This document shows, one piece after another, positions 1-12,490 of a stretch of DNA of 64,000 bases (its first letter is position 1; each line of letters begins with the position of its first letter). The stretch covers positions 1 through 64,000 of the forward strand of contig JAVTVY010033801.1 of NCBI GenBank assembly GCA_036873755.1. Direction: 5' to 3'. The translations under genes were made by a program, and so were the position numbers. The DNA comes from Hanleya hanleyi (taxonomy: Eukaryota > Mollusca > Polyplacophora > Lepidopleurida > Hanleyidae). The notes beneath the pieces are model-generated. The model saw only the letters and a program-made list of their open reading frames with translations, made no database searches and was not told the DNA's origin.

Positions 1-900
1 ACGTCGTACGGCTTAAATTTCCCACCAAAACAATAAACCTAAATATATTTGTCGAATGACATGTACAGAGTGCGGGCCTCGGGACTAACATTCCACCAGC
101 AGAATCCTACCATATACAGATAATAAATTGGAACAATATGCAAGACGTGGTAAAACTTGACGACGTCTGGCGACTAAAAAGAAACCATATGACTCGACAG
201 GAAAACTTCACTCGGCACCTCACATTCAGACCCAACGTAGCCTAGTTGTTCATGTGGAGGCTATGAAGTATCTACACGTCCCCTATCACCGGCTTAAGCG
301 GAATTAGATACGCTAGCTCGCGAGCTGTGATGACAGATCAGCTCATGCAAATATCTCATCTGATGTTAATGGATGATCATTGATGACGTCTGATGGAATA
401 AACGCTCCAACATGGGGTAAACATGGTAAATGCAAGAATACCCAGAAAAACTAACCAGCATTGCCTGACGTCGTACGGGTAAATTTCCCACCAGCACAAT
501 AACCTACATATATTTGCCAAACGTCGATTGGCAAATTATGAACTACGGATCACAAATGTATGTCGATTGTTCCGACACTCATACACTGAGCCTGGCTGTA
601 CAATTATGTAATTTCATGTATGAACGAGTACAAAATCGAATCGAGTTATATGATATATCCTTGTTGGTGTTGTTCGACTGTGCTGTGTCACACATTTGGC
701 GGATGGCAGTTCAAAGCTTGGAGCTTCACCAGTTATGTGCAAGATCAGATGTTGCTGTCAGAATCGACCGAGCAGTCGCGAAAGGGTTTAGGCCTACCGT
801 TTGACGTCATCGTAAAAATCGAAAAAATACTGCTCAATCTGGTAGCATGACAAACTGGTAGCATGACAAACTGGCAACATAGTCAGTCAGTGGCAACAAA
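1..900. repeat. Flank start with a short repeated segment; no gene
   Basis: Positions 1-57 and 470-526 are near-identical: both begin ACGTCGTACGG and continue through AAATTTCCCACCA and ATATATTTG. The stretch between them and up to 900 shows no convincing coding sequence; the open frames at 514-850 have no recognisable motif. It may be part of the end of a preceding copy of the large flanking repeat, but I cannot pair it with the other copies. Confidence 0.45.
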
Positions 901-904
901 TTAA

Positions 905-1930
905 AATAGTTTGACACGGTTACTTTTTTCTTTTCTCGCTCTTCATCTCCTTCTCTGCCGCTCCACTCCACTTCTTTCCGATTCACCTCACTCCTGCTCT
1001 CTCGAACCATCATCCTACTCCTCTTTCGACTTCTCATACGCTTGTGATGATCTCCTGCCCCCACCAGCCTTCCCACCCATATTTCAATTTCTCAATCTCC
1101 ACTGAATCTCCCCACAGCCTTGCTTTGAAGCATCCACACACCTTTCGACTCTTTCACGCTATCGTATATTCTTTCGACACCTCCATTGGACTTCCCTGCC
1201 GTCTTCATCTTTCACCCCTCCCTTTTTGAATGTTTTTTAGTCCTCCCACTCATCCTTCCTCAGTTAATTCTTCACAGTGATATAAAATGGAACGTGTTCT
1301 TGGAGGAAAACAAGTGTTCTGTTATGTGTTACCTGTGTAGGTGTTGTGTACGACGTTCAACAGTCTTGCCACAATTCTGCGACCAACATAACTTTCCGTT
1401 AACAAAGCCGATATAAATCCGCCTTGTAATGAATATTCCTACACATTGTTCATTAGTTATTGATGGATGGCATGTCTAGAGTGAACTGTTTTAACAGTAT
1501 GCCCATTTTGTTATGCCGTGCTCAATATTTCGCATGACGACCATCTTTTTGGAATATGGATGAATAAGACAGGTATATTACTCGGATCCCTGCACTCTTA
1601 CTATTCGCATTACTATTCGCATGAAACACTCTAAATGAGACAAGACGAGAAATTGAGTTTATTGAGACTTTCCTGCACACAGTCGCCATAATCCTCTTTG
1701 ATGCATTGCTCTGTAACGGATTCCGATGGCAGAAAGCAGAACCAAGTAAACAGTGGGACAATTTCGCTGTCACAGGAAGCCTTAAGTGAGTATTCTCAAC
1801 TTGGGCTCAATGCTATCCCTCAACGGACAAAGTATATGTGTTCTCGCATTCTATTGATTTCCAGTCTCGACGTATTAGATTGATGGTCGTCCACGATCTA
1901 TTCTCTCCTAGTGTCTTAATAGTGCAGCGG
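905..1930. repeat. Large flanking repeat, segment A, copy 1
   Basis: This stretch is repeated, diverged, at about 20000-21200, 54950-57050 (with 58938-59070) and 60500-62710. Shared landmarks are a C/T-rich tract with TTCCGATTCACCTCA, the block CAATATTTCGCATGACGACCATC, GATGCATTGCTCTGTAACGG and ATTAGATTGATGGTCGTC. No reading frame is conserved between copies, so I treat it as non-coding repeat DNA. Open frames here are short and differ from copy to copy. Confidence 0.75.
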
Positions 1931-1939
1931 CTAACCGAC

Positions 1940-2825
1940 CACTTTGGCTAGAATTGTTCAAATTACGATAGGAGCATGAAATTTGGTGTAGAGGTACTCT
2001 GGCAAAAGTGGATCAAATAACGATTGGTACCCAAGATAGGAACCAATGGAAATACTGTCAAAATGGTCGCCATTTCCAAAATTCTGCCGCTCGTATCATA
2101 AAGTCTGCCTCTGCGTCAATTTTTGGTACTCCATCTTTATTCTGTTCATGACTTAATGATGCTGTATTTCAGTACGTTCTGTATATACGCTTTGTAAGTT
2201 ACAAACTCGTGTATTAGCGTATATTCATCTCTCTATCTCTTAAATAACTCCTGTATATAATCCTCGACTGCTACTTTTGAGGCTATATATATATGTATGT
2301 TTTATTCACCGCCTCTAAGCTCGAAAGACCCTATTTAGCATCTACATGTCATTATACTTCTTACTTATTCTTACCATTTATGCCGTTTTACTATGTATAT
2401 ATTCACGTACTCATTCGGGATATATCAAGCCCTCTGGGGTTTTATTCCCGCCACATATGCGGCCATCAACTCTAAAATATAACACTATTCTTATACTATA
2501 CTGCTGTACATATATGGTGAATAAACTCAATTCAACTCAATTCAATTCAAAATGGCGGCCAAATATATAGCTTATTATTAGCAAGTACATTTTGCCAAAA
2601 GTGTTCAAATAAAGATAGAAGCATGAAATTTGGTGTAGAGGTACTCTGATACATGTCGATAAAATAACGATTGGCACCCAAGATGGCTGCCATTTCCAAA
2701 ATGGGGGCCAAACATCTACATGTAGCTGTAAGCAAGTACATTTTTCTAAAACTGTTCAAATAAAGATAGATGCATGAAATTTGGTGGAAATGTACTCAGT
2801 GAAAATACAGTGAAAAACGATTGGT
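1940..2825 (+). repeat. Roughly 155-bp tandem repeat, three units
   Basis: Units begin near 1950, 2590 and 2745. Each contains TTCAAATAAAGATAG or a variant, GCATGAAATTTGGTG, a GTACTC block, AACGATTGG and a GCCATTTCCAAAATGG core with a YY1-like GGCGGCC flank. Allowing for the inserted sequence at 2083-2547, the units are contiguous. No coding sequence is seen. Confidence 0.7.
2083..2547 (+). mobile_element. 5'-truncated non-LTR retrotransposon (LINE or SINE) 3' end
   Basis: This 465-bp segment interrupts a unit of the 155-bp tandem repeat. It is flanked by a 6-bp direct repeat CAAAAT (2077-2082 and 2548-2553), has an AATAAA signal at 2520-2525, and ends in a short repeated tail of CTCAATTCAA type. 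A target-site duplication, a polyadenylation signal and a simple-repeat tail are the hallmarks of target-primed reverse transcription. No reverse transcriptase frame remains, so the family is unknown. Confidence 0.65.
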
Positions 2826-3415
2826 GACTGCACTATTTGTAGGACGAGAAATTATAGATATACGAGATGGAACCCATGCTATCTCATCGAAATGACAATT
2901 TTTCCAAACATGGCAACCATAGGAAAATGAGGGACTCGAAATGACTGATAACCGGTTATTTAATACTTATTGAGATAGACAGAAGGCGACGTTTTGTCTC
3001 AAACTAAATTTCAAGAAGTACAATTTGAAAATCGGTGGAGATCATTGAAGATCTTAATTACTGAGTAGTTATATCCAATTACAACACATATAAGGGAAAT
3101 GGGAAGAGGTGCCGACATAGTGGCAGAGCCACATGACTTCACAGTATAGTCTTCCGGTTAACCTATTCTAAAGCACATACCAAGAACCTAACGATTCGTG
3201 ATATGTGTTGTATCTCAGGTACGCTTTTATTGTACCTGTTCATGTGGCAACAAGTCACAATCATGTCCATGTTAGCCAATGTACTGCCTTTACATACATA
3301 TGGTATATCTCACCAGTTCTTCTGAATTTGACTCTGTATACATGCATAAAGCGATGCACTTCATATGTCAATGAATGTTCTACCAATTTGAGATATGTAT
3401 AAAAAAAAATCTTTT
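2826..3415. other. Unassigned stretch between repeat segments
   Basis: AT-rich DNA with no recognisable gene, RNA or repeat paralog found by eye elsewhere in the window. The 65-codon open frame at 3205-3402 has no recognisable motif. Confidence 0.3.
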
Positions 3416-3419
3416 GAAA

Positions 3420-5600
3420 ACGACTTGAAAATTGATGTCGATGAAGGAAAACTCGATCAGCGATTAGGATTTTACGTCAGAAAAATGTATTGTCTGAATC
3501 ACTGAAATATTGACTGATTCTGTCTCCAAAGACACTATTTGGATTTGACCTTGGTTCTTAATTATAGCAGCTTTGTAAAGAAGGATCGCATATTTTGATT
3601 TCCATCCATAAAATAAATAAAAACTTTGCCTGAAAGACGTCGTTGTTGTTTTTGTTTGATAACTGTTTGATAACGGCGAATTTCCGCACAATATATGCCA
3701 TAACTGCAACAACCGGTACGCCAAGTTTGGCTTAATATTTTTTGTATTGAATGACAACAGATTACACGAGAGAGAAAGACATTTGCAAGTAAGATATAAA
3801 ATCGCGATCCAATTTGTCCACGACAGAGGGGACCCCGTCAACGAGACGAGCTTATTCAAAGGACAATATTGACGGTTTGCGAGTAATTATGGTTACAGCA
3901 GCAAAACAAACAAACCCTAAAAACTGACATTTCTCATGGATATCGAAAGCTTGATTAGCCCTCTCGAAAATTAGGATTCTATACCAGCGTAACATTACAT
4001 AAAAACCACTATACATGTATGTCCATGAAGATTGTGGACTGAATTTATTCCTCACTAGTCAAATATGCGTTGCTTGCTTTTATCTCCCTGAATCACAAAT
4101 CGACTAGCTACCGTTTTTAAGTGAGTCCAATATCCTTCTATATAGACCAGGAGAGGCCGATTTAGAGGGATTTTTTTAACATCATGTCGTAGTGTGTACC
4201 AATTTACAACTGGGAATAAACCCTCAGATTTCTGACCATGATTTCCTGGGTCTGGTGTGAGATCCATTCCTTTGCTTTAGATCACTGAGAAATAAATTTA
4301 TTTACGGGCTATCACAGCATCTGATTGGGGAACCAATTTCTACTCCATCGTTGCCAGTTGGCCTTATCAGTTCAGGTGCAGATTAGAAGAAGCCGTGCAC
4401 TGTCGGAGACTTATTATTCCAGATTATTGGAATTGGCTTTCGATTGATGCTCAATTTACCCCCTCTACAGAAGCTCCACGACTGATACTAAAATGCCACT
4501 CCACGCAAACAATTCAATTTTGTAGCAGCCCTTCGATCTGCCAGCTATACCGCTCATGAATAGAGCAGACCGTCAATTATACGATCGCCGTCTCCAGCGA
4601 TGTAACGTTCTGGCGCGAAGATGCCCTCGTTTGTTGTTTTTACAGCGCTATTCACTCGCTTCAACTTGATCCTGATTGATGATGAGCTAACATGATAGCC
4701 TTCTCAAGTAATCAGATGTTTTGCATTAGCAATTGATCATAATTATAATATAATCACCACTGATATTTCAATGAAACTAAATGATATTTCAGCGCTGTTA
4801 TTTAATTTACGTTGATATTCGACAAGAAACAAATCAAGTATTATATACATCAGAAAGTTAAATACTTGGTAATTTCTGCAGAACTTGTGCATCAGTTTGT
4901 TGGTGCATCATTTAATATATCGCTCGATTTAAGAATGTATATGTTTACCACGTTTACTTCATATATGTACTCGGTATATTCTCCGTTTTAAATGCTCGTA
5001 TATCTGTGACGTAGTTACACGGCTCCCAATAAAGATCAAGTAATGAGTTCTGGCATTTTGGAAATAGTCTACCTAAGAAACATTAACGGAGATATAAGCG
5101 ACTTTGTTGGAAACTCGAAGTTGTTGAAGTAAATTGTCTTGGATGAGCTCCAGCAGATGTCTAAAGGGGAACATTCTTAATTATGAATACCGGAAGTTGA
5201 ATTCCTGATGTGTTTTTTCTCAACTCGTGAACCATCGTACCCCAAATTCCCTGTTGGGACTGCATTCTTTTGATCGATCGATGGTTAATCGATTCGATGG
5301 TGCACAAGAACAAGCCGTACAGTAATGACCCCCAGCTTCCAAGTGGCAAGCCATCTAAGGTATCATTGTTTTGCGTAGAATCATCGGCCTCTAGGGCATA
5401 TCTGGTCTTGTCTTGGCGAACAGACGATAATATGACACTCTTCTTCTGACACCGCGTTTCGTACGATTATCAATACGGGCCACTGATGATATCCAGCATC
5501 AGCCGATTCTCTCCGATGCTCTGCCGTGAAATTTGATTGATGAAAAACGAAATATCATTTGGAGAGAGTGGTTTCTATCCTTGAAGTTATTAACTATACA
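3420..5600. repeat. Large flanking repeat, second segment, copy 1
   Basis: Colinear with about 21650-23650 and, for its first part, with 63170-64000. Shared landmarks include ACAATATATGCCATAAC, TATTGACGGTTTGCGAGTA, ATTAGCCCTCTCGAAAA, GACTGAATTTATTCC and GTCCAATAT. Copies differ by substitutions and small indels that break every open frame, including the 131-codon minus-strand frame at 3464-3859, so no gene is called. Confidence 0.75.
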
Positions 5601-6625
5601 TATAATTATACGTTCCTCCTGTATGACGTAATACAATACCATTGACAGTATGGAGCTATTCGGGAATGCTTCCAGATTTCGGAATACGGTTCTCTGTGTC
5701 TTTCTTTATTAACTTTTCTTTATTGTCCATCAGTACCGGCTTAATAATAATATAAAATGGGTCTGCTCGATAATCAGTAGCGTAATTATTAATATATTTC
5801 CTCTGGTTCATGTCTCGAGGAACCTAATGATCACCTTGCTGGCCTCCTACCAAGCCGGTATTGATCCAAATCTATTGTGAGATTTTTAATGTACCTCATA
5901 AGCCATTGTTGTTCTGGCATTCTGCATCTATGCACGCGTGGAAAAGTGGATCTTCAACAGGAAATCTTTCCTATGTATAATTTGGAACGAGACAAAGTAT
6001 GGTAGAACAAGGTAGAACACATCGTAATCAAACTTCATGGTTTTTAATGGTTTTTTTACCACGTAAATTTGTCCTTCGCATATGCGTATGCCATAATTGT
6101 CCCAATCGATCACACCAATTACATGTACATCTACCAAATCAGGAAAATGAATATGACTGAATGGTCTACATGTGCCTATGGAGTTTAAGTTTATTATTCC
6201 TTATATTAAATGCATGGCCTAACCATCTAGTGAATGCCAAATTGGTTTCCAGCAACACAAATCAGCTGTCAGATACAGGTCCATCGCATGATATCTGTCC
6301 ATAGCAGGCGTTGTGCTTTTCTGCTGTCCCAACATTTATGATTGTGTCACAAATGTGATTTTTGGTGTGGATAGCCTAGCATTGGGACTCTGTTGAATGA
6401 AGCATCAGCAAAGACATGCTAAATGAACCCTGCTGCATATCGTTATTGATGGAGCCTACAGAAATATGTTATAGGAATATATACACGTATGAGGAGTTTA
6501 CTTCCTGTTATTTCAGTTGAACTATGAGTATTCCCTGCGTAATTACCTACGTAACTTACATCTCTCGTATCCGTCCTAGGAAATAATTATGTGTTAATTA
6601 CTTCTCTAATTCTTCGCAGACCTTT
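5600..6625. repeat. Repeat segment B, copy 1
   Basis: Near-repeat of 7560-8590 in the same window: both run from an ATTATACGTTCCT block through GGAGCTATTCGGGAATGCTTCCAGATTTC to TACACGTATGAGGAGTTTACTTCCTG. A third copy is split by insertions at 23900-24041, 25204-25794 and 39022-39240. The point matching the 24042-25203 insertion is the TTAA near 5738. Confidence 0.75.
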
Positions 6626-6631
6626 TTTTTC

Positions 6632-7500
6632 AGTGCAGACAGCAGAAGCAGTATACAGTATCTGCAACGATGCACTCTCTGGTCCAATATGTTCCAAAGA
6701 AACAATGAGCAATTTTCGGTTTCGTAATCTTTAGTAATCTCTGATTCCTTGTTAATTTCCGACTTTGGAATCATTGATAATTTTCGAATTCAGGATGTGA
6801 GATATTTTCCGAGATCGGAATCTTTGTCCAATGAAGTACTGTTGAAATGGAGGTATGTTCAGGAGACAGTTGAAGTACAATCCTGTCGTGTATTCTTGTC
6901 TGCCACACAGCTGGTATGAACTCACATTGATCAAGGCATGTATGTCTATAGACTGTAAGCCATAGCAAAGACCTTGAGAACTACGTACTGCTAGTGTTGT
7001 TCTCTATCAATTAAATCGACGGTTGAGTGTCGATGTACCTGGGGATATGGACAGCTGAATACATGCCATAGCTAGTGTTAATGTCTTCACACCTGCAGTG
7101 TGGCGATATCAGTCCGAGGAATAATCGATTTAATCAACACTGGCAATTACACATCTTTTACAGGACACCCAGTATTGATTTTAAAACGGTATTTTCACCT
7201 TCAAAACTCCAGTACGAATAGTGTTCGACTTGAGTGCGCGAAACTTTTACGCGCACGACATTCCTTTGATCTTCTTGTCCAAATTGTAACTTTGCATGCC
7301 TAATCTTAAGGTCGCATATTGTGAAAGTAGAACAATTTGGTAGATATCATTTATATTTTTTGGATATACTTTCTCAGTAAAATCATGGTTGCGGGGTTTT
7401 TTTTGATGATGCCACGTTTGTATAAAATAAGGTGTTGAATTATCAATATCAGCAGCTCAAACTGATCACACAATGTGTTGTCGCAAACAAATCAAAGTGA
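6632..7500. repeat. Repeat segment C, copy 1
   Basis: Begins CAGTGCAGAC, followed by a run shared with 10660 (AGTATACAGTATCTGCAACG), and is repeated at 10648-11940 and 43840-44880. Landmarks include TGGAGGTATGTTCAGGAGA, TCTGCCACACA and TCAATTAAATCG. It lies between the two B copies. No conserved reading frame. Confidence 0.7.
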
Positions 7501-7559
7501 TGCAAAGTTTTTATTTCAATCTGGACGCGAAGACGTCATAAGAGAGCAATAAAGTCATT

Positions 7560-8590
7560 AGCTATATATAATTATACGTTCCTATTTTATGGCGTGATAC
7601 AATGCCATTGACAGTATGGAGCTATTCGGGAATGCTTCCAGATTTCAGAATACGGTTCACTGTGTCTTTCTTTATTGACTTTTCTTTATGGTCCATCAAT
7701 ATCGGCTTATATCGGGTAATTGTTAATATACTTCCTCTGGTTCATGTCTCGAGGACTCTAACAATCGCCTTACTGGCCCCCTACAGAACCACTATTGATC
7801 CAATGCTATTGTGAGATTGTTTGTCTACATCCTAAGACATTGTTGTTCTGTCATTCTGCAATTATACACACGTAGAAACGTGCGTCTATAACCGGAAATC
7901 TTCCCTATTTCATATTTATAAACTTGGAGCACGATAAAAGATATTAGAAAAAGGTGTAATGCATCGAATTCAATCTTTATGGTCTGTCTTCGGACAATGT
8001 CTTTAGACCATGACCGACGAAAATTTGTCCTTCTCATGTGCGTATGCCATAATTATACCAATCGTCCACACCAACTACATGCACATCTTCCAATTCAAAA
8101 AAATGATTATGACTGAATGGTCTACCTTTACCATGGATTTTAAGTTCATTATTCCCCAATAAAATGCATGGCCTAACCATTCAATGAATGTCAAATTGGT
8201 TTCCAGTAATACAAATCAGCTGACAGATACAGGTCCATAGCGTGTCCATAGCAGGTGTTGTGTTTTTCTCTGCAGTCTCGACATTTGTGGTTGTGTCACA
8301 AATGTGATTTTTCAGTGTGGATAGCCTAGAATTGGGACTCAATGGAGCATCAGATAAGACATGATATATGAACCCTACTGAATATTGTTATTGATGGAGC
8401 CTACAGACATATGCTATATGAATACATACACGTATGAGGAGTTTACTTCCTGTTTATTTTAGCTGTACTCTCTTTTATGACTATTCCCTGCGCAATTACG
8501 TATGTAATTTACATCTCCCCTATGCGTTCTAGGAAATAAGTATGTGTAATTTAGTTCTCTAAGTCTTCTAAGACCTCGGTACACTGGCTT
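7560..8590. repeat. Repeat segment B, copy 2; holds the empty Polinton target
   Basis: Direct duplicate of 5600-6625. At 8360-8365 it carries the hexamer CATGAT followed by AT, in the same sequence context that flanks the Polinton insertion (25789-25794 and 39016-39021). It is therefore a paralogous unoccupied site. No gene. Confidence 0.75.
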
Positions 8591-8965
8591 CGTTTACACG
8601 GATACTATTGCTTACGAGAAATTATCCGTAATAGTATTAGTAAGAATTCATAAATTTTACTTCTGTAGAATTTATATGAAAAGTTTTGTCAGCATGACCT
8701 TAACAATCCTTTATATTGGATTCCTGCTGACGGCTACATTATTCTTTCTCTCGAAAACTATTTCCATACATACAAATTGATTCTTGTGGGCTATACTCCA
8801 TAACAAATTGTCTTATCTATAATACTCTATTTTGTATGGAATATTCCACCACAATCATACCAGAGAAAGAGTCCATAACTTTTTTTAACTATTCAACTAT
8901 CCATTTATATGTGATGGAGTATTCCACCGGTGTAATATAGTGCCGGAATATTCCATCAAGTTTTA

Positions 8966-10634
8966 AGGGGGGATAATACCTGAAAAATAATTTGAACTTT
9001 TATTACAGAGTGCCTTAAAAATGTGAAATAAATGAAAAAATAATTGGAATATTCTCTTCGAACTTTCACGTCTACCAGACACGTCTATGAGAAGGTCAAA
9101 TATGCAGCAATTCGGGGAACTACCCGAACGATGCAAAACCTACAGGCCTTCAAAATCTACCAATGGAAATGGCAATCGAAATATGCTTTGATTATGCAAT
9201 ACATACATTTTACGATACTCATTATAACAATAGAGAGGTGATAAAACAAGTGGAATGTGTGAAATACCCACGATACAGCGGAAACTACAATCTAAAGACT
9301 GTTGAAAGTGTAGGCTTTTTCAAAATCTATGCTTCCATGACACCCTGACCAACAAGATTTTCACCTGGAATTATGGGTACTTCATTTGGAACGCAATGTT
9401 GTTGTTTTTTGGGCAAGAATTACTTAATCTACAGAAAAGGCAAACGAATGACAGCTGTTGAATAATGAAGTTTACGTCTCCAAATTACGTGTGACATACT
9501 TGCCAAAAACACAGGTGCAAGGAATGAACTGAAATATTTACCTTTCATCACGCAAAATTCCACATGTTTAAAATAAGTTCCCGCCTCCTGAGCTATGATG
9601 GGGCAGTGATGGGGACAAATCTCTGTGTGAAGTGTCATGCGCCAAACTTTTCAAGAATATATTTCTATATTGTTCGAAATGAATATTGTGTTCCTTGTTA
9701 CATTGAAATGATAAAATATATATTCCTTCATGTGTGGTGTTTAGAAACTGTAATAATGACTATTTCATTTAGGGACTATTTCCCGGACCTGCCGATCATT
9801 GCGGAGTTAGCAATTTGCAGTCAACCTCGCCACCAGGTGTCGCTTTCCGCAGAGGGAGTACAGAACAACAACAAAGCACAGACATTGAGAGAATTGGTCT
9901 CTTTCGTGAAGATTATGAAGATATTATGTCGTAAAAGGTGAGTATGACGTATTTCTAAGGTGTATGAAACATTTCTGTCCTATGTTATGTTCGTATCGAG
10001 CACTAAAAATGAGTTATGCGCCTTGAACTTATGTTTACAACTGCAGTCTCTGGAGCACGTTGTTGTATTGTTATGGTAATAGATACTCCATATAGGGTAT
10101 GCAAGCAGTATTGTGGGGAAACCTGTCCAATTTTAACCCTTTGACCTATGTGGATATTTTTCACGTGTAGTTTGAGAGGTGAGTTCTATAAATTCATCAT
10201 TCTGTTTCACTGAAAGGGGTGAATTTGGATTCATTAATATTCATGGCGGCGTTTGAAAAAGTCCCAACAACAAAATGGTGACCTCCAATGTTTCATTTCC
10301 TCTTATGTCCTGTTTTGTTTTTCACTTTTGTAGGTATTTCTCTTCCCCCACTCCAGTAACCATCTGTTGATGACTTCTTGGAACCTTCCAATCTGTGTTT
10401 TATTCCAATTTTAAGCAACTCTTGGATTATCCTTCTGCTTAAACCAGTGACAGTCCAATTCGGTAAGTTCTGTTAAACCTATATTATTCGTGCTACCATT
10501 TTTGCAACATTTACAGCCAAGTCTATCATCTATGAAAATTGCAATGGGATACTTAAATTATTTGAGGAATTATTACAAATTTATGAAATGACTCTGTCTA
10601 AATTCTGGATATTATTTTTCTGGTGTTATCCCCC
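8966..10634. mobile_element. Candidate 1.7-kb inverted-repeat DNA transposon
   Basis: The left end reads AAGGGGGGATAATACC followed by GAAAAATAAT, and the right end read on the minus strand gives AAAGGGGGATAACACC, then an A and GAAAAATAAT, so imperfect terminal inverted repeats of about 30 bp. The element lies between repeat segments B and C, where the second copy of the array has a different insertion. It contains short open frames (9564-9941 is the longest, 125 codons) with no recognisable transposase motif, so it is probably non-autonomous. No target duplication was recognised. Confidence 0.5.
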
Positions 10635-10647
10635 TTTGAGTTTGTTT

Positions 10648-12490
10648 CAGTGCAGACTGCGAAAGCAGTATACAGTATCTGCAACGATGCACTCTCCGGT
10701 CCTATATGTTCCTGGAGCAATTTCCGGTTTCGTAATCTTTGGTAATCTCTGATTCCTTGTTAATTTTCGAGTTCGGAATCTTTGGTAAATTTCGAATTCA
10801 GGATGTCTGGTATTTTCCAAGATCCGAATATTTGGTAATTTCCGAATTAGTGGTATATAACCTTACGACCTGGTAGACTTAAAGATTGCCATTTTGGAAA
10901 CGATGGACTATATGCACTCACAACCCTTTAACACCACTTTTGATTCCTACGACCTATATTTTGGTTGTCTTAATATAACAAGACAAGTACCTTATGTGTT
11001 TGTCAAAGAAAGGTATATATCCGTCATAAGTCAATAGGAAGTGTAATTAATGAAACATATAGTCAAGAAGAATAGATGAAAGAAAGAAGAGAAGTGCCCT
11101 CGTTAAAAAACAACAACAAAAAACCAACAAAGAGTAACCTCTTAATCAGTAGAAAGTTTTAAGTTGGGGAAATCAATCCGTATTTATCTTTGTGGCAAGC
11201 AAATGCAAGACAAAGTAGGTCTGAGACTCCCGTCAATAGTTGAACACGTTCTGAGCCAGGAAACGGTACAATGAAGTGCTGTTGATATGGAGGTATGTTC
11301 AGGAGATAGCTGAAGTACAATCCTCTCGTGTATTCTTTTCTGCCACACATCTGGCGTGAACTTGTTTTGATCAAGGCATGTATGTCTCTGATATGTCTGT
11401 ACACAGTAAGCCATAGCACAAACCTTGAGAATTACGTACTGCTAGAGTGTTGTTTTCCATCAATTAAATCGAAGGTTGAGAGTCGATGTACCTGATGATA
11501 GGGACAGCTGAGTACATGCCATTGCTAGAGTTAATGTCTCTACACCTGCAATGTGGCGATATCAGTCCGACGAACAATCGATTTCATCAACACTGGTGAT
11601 TACACATCTTGCACACGATACCCAGTATTGTCTTTTTAACGGTATTTTCACCTTCAAAGCTCCAGTACGAATATTTTTCGACTTGAGTGTGGGAAGTTTT
11701 CACGTTTACGACATTCCTTTGAGCTTCTTACCAACTTAGAACTTTGCATGCCTAATCTTAAGGTCGCATGTTCTGAAAGTAGAACAATTTGGTAGATATC
11801 GTTTACTATTTTTGGATAGTCTTTCTCAGTAAAGCAGGGTTGCGCTTTTTTAGATGATGCCACGTACGTATAAAATGATTTACCAATGCCATCTCCTGCA
11901 ACTAATCATCCAGTGTGTTGTCGCAAACAAACCAAAATTACAGAATTTGTTTTGGAAAGTTGTATCAAATACCAGATTATCTGGCTATTGAATGGATATA
12001 ATAATTAACCCAACACCTGACAAATTCATTTTAATCCAGCCCATAAACAACGACTAATGAGTCGTATAAGTACATTCACTTTAATTGATGTATGTCGAAC
12101 TCGAGGTATAATAAGCTCCTATGACGTACATTTGTTTGAAGCTAATGCCGCACCCCTGTCATAATGACGTATATACATGTAGCTATCCATGTATATATAT
12201 ATAGCTTAATTATCGATCACATCCTCCGAATCCAGATCACTGATCTGCTAATCTTATGCAATCTGATGCTCTTGTCAAATTTGGTAGGACTCGAGCAGAT
12301 GATCGTCCTGAGATATACTGATGCACTCCATGTCTGATTATGTGGTGTAAGTAGGTAACGTACTTTATACTGGACGAATCTTGTACTCAAGCGGCAGTTG
12401 TGGAACAGGTGCTGTATCAGCGACAGCTTCCGAACATGTATGCATCTACTCTTTATGAGGACACATGTTATACCGGTAAACCCATAAAAT
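10648..12490. repeat. Repeat segment C, copy 2, with downstream segment
   Basis: Matches 6632-7500 in its first part and 43840-45224 plus 46716-46980 over its whole length. The site TATCGATCACATCC near 12210-12226 is the uninterrupted counterpart of the LINE insertion at 45225-46715. No reading frame is conserved between copies. Confidence 0.75.

Noticed and set aside
3464..3859. Minus-strand 131-codon open frame as a host gene
   Set aside because: Lies in repeated DNA; the paralogous copies at 21650 and 63170 break the frame, and no domain is visible.
9564..9941. 125-codon plus-strand open frame as a transposase
   Set aside because: No catalytic motif, low-complexity composition, and no second copy to test it.
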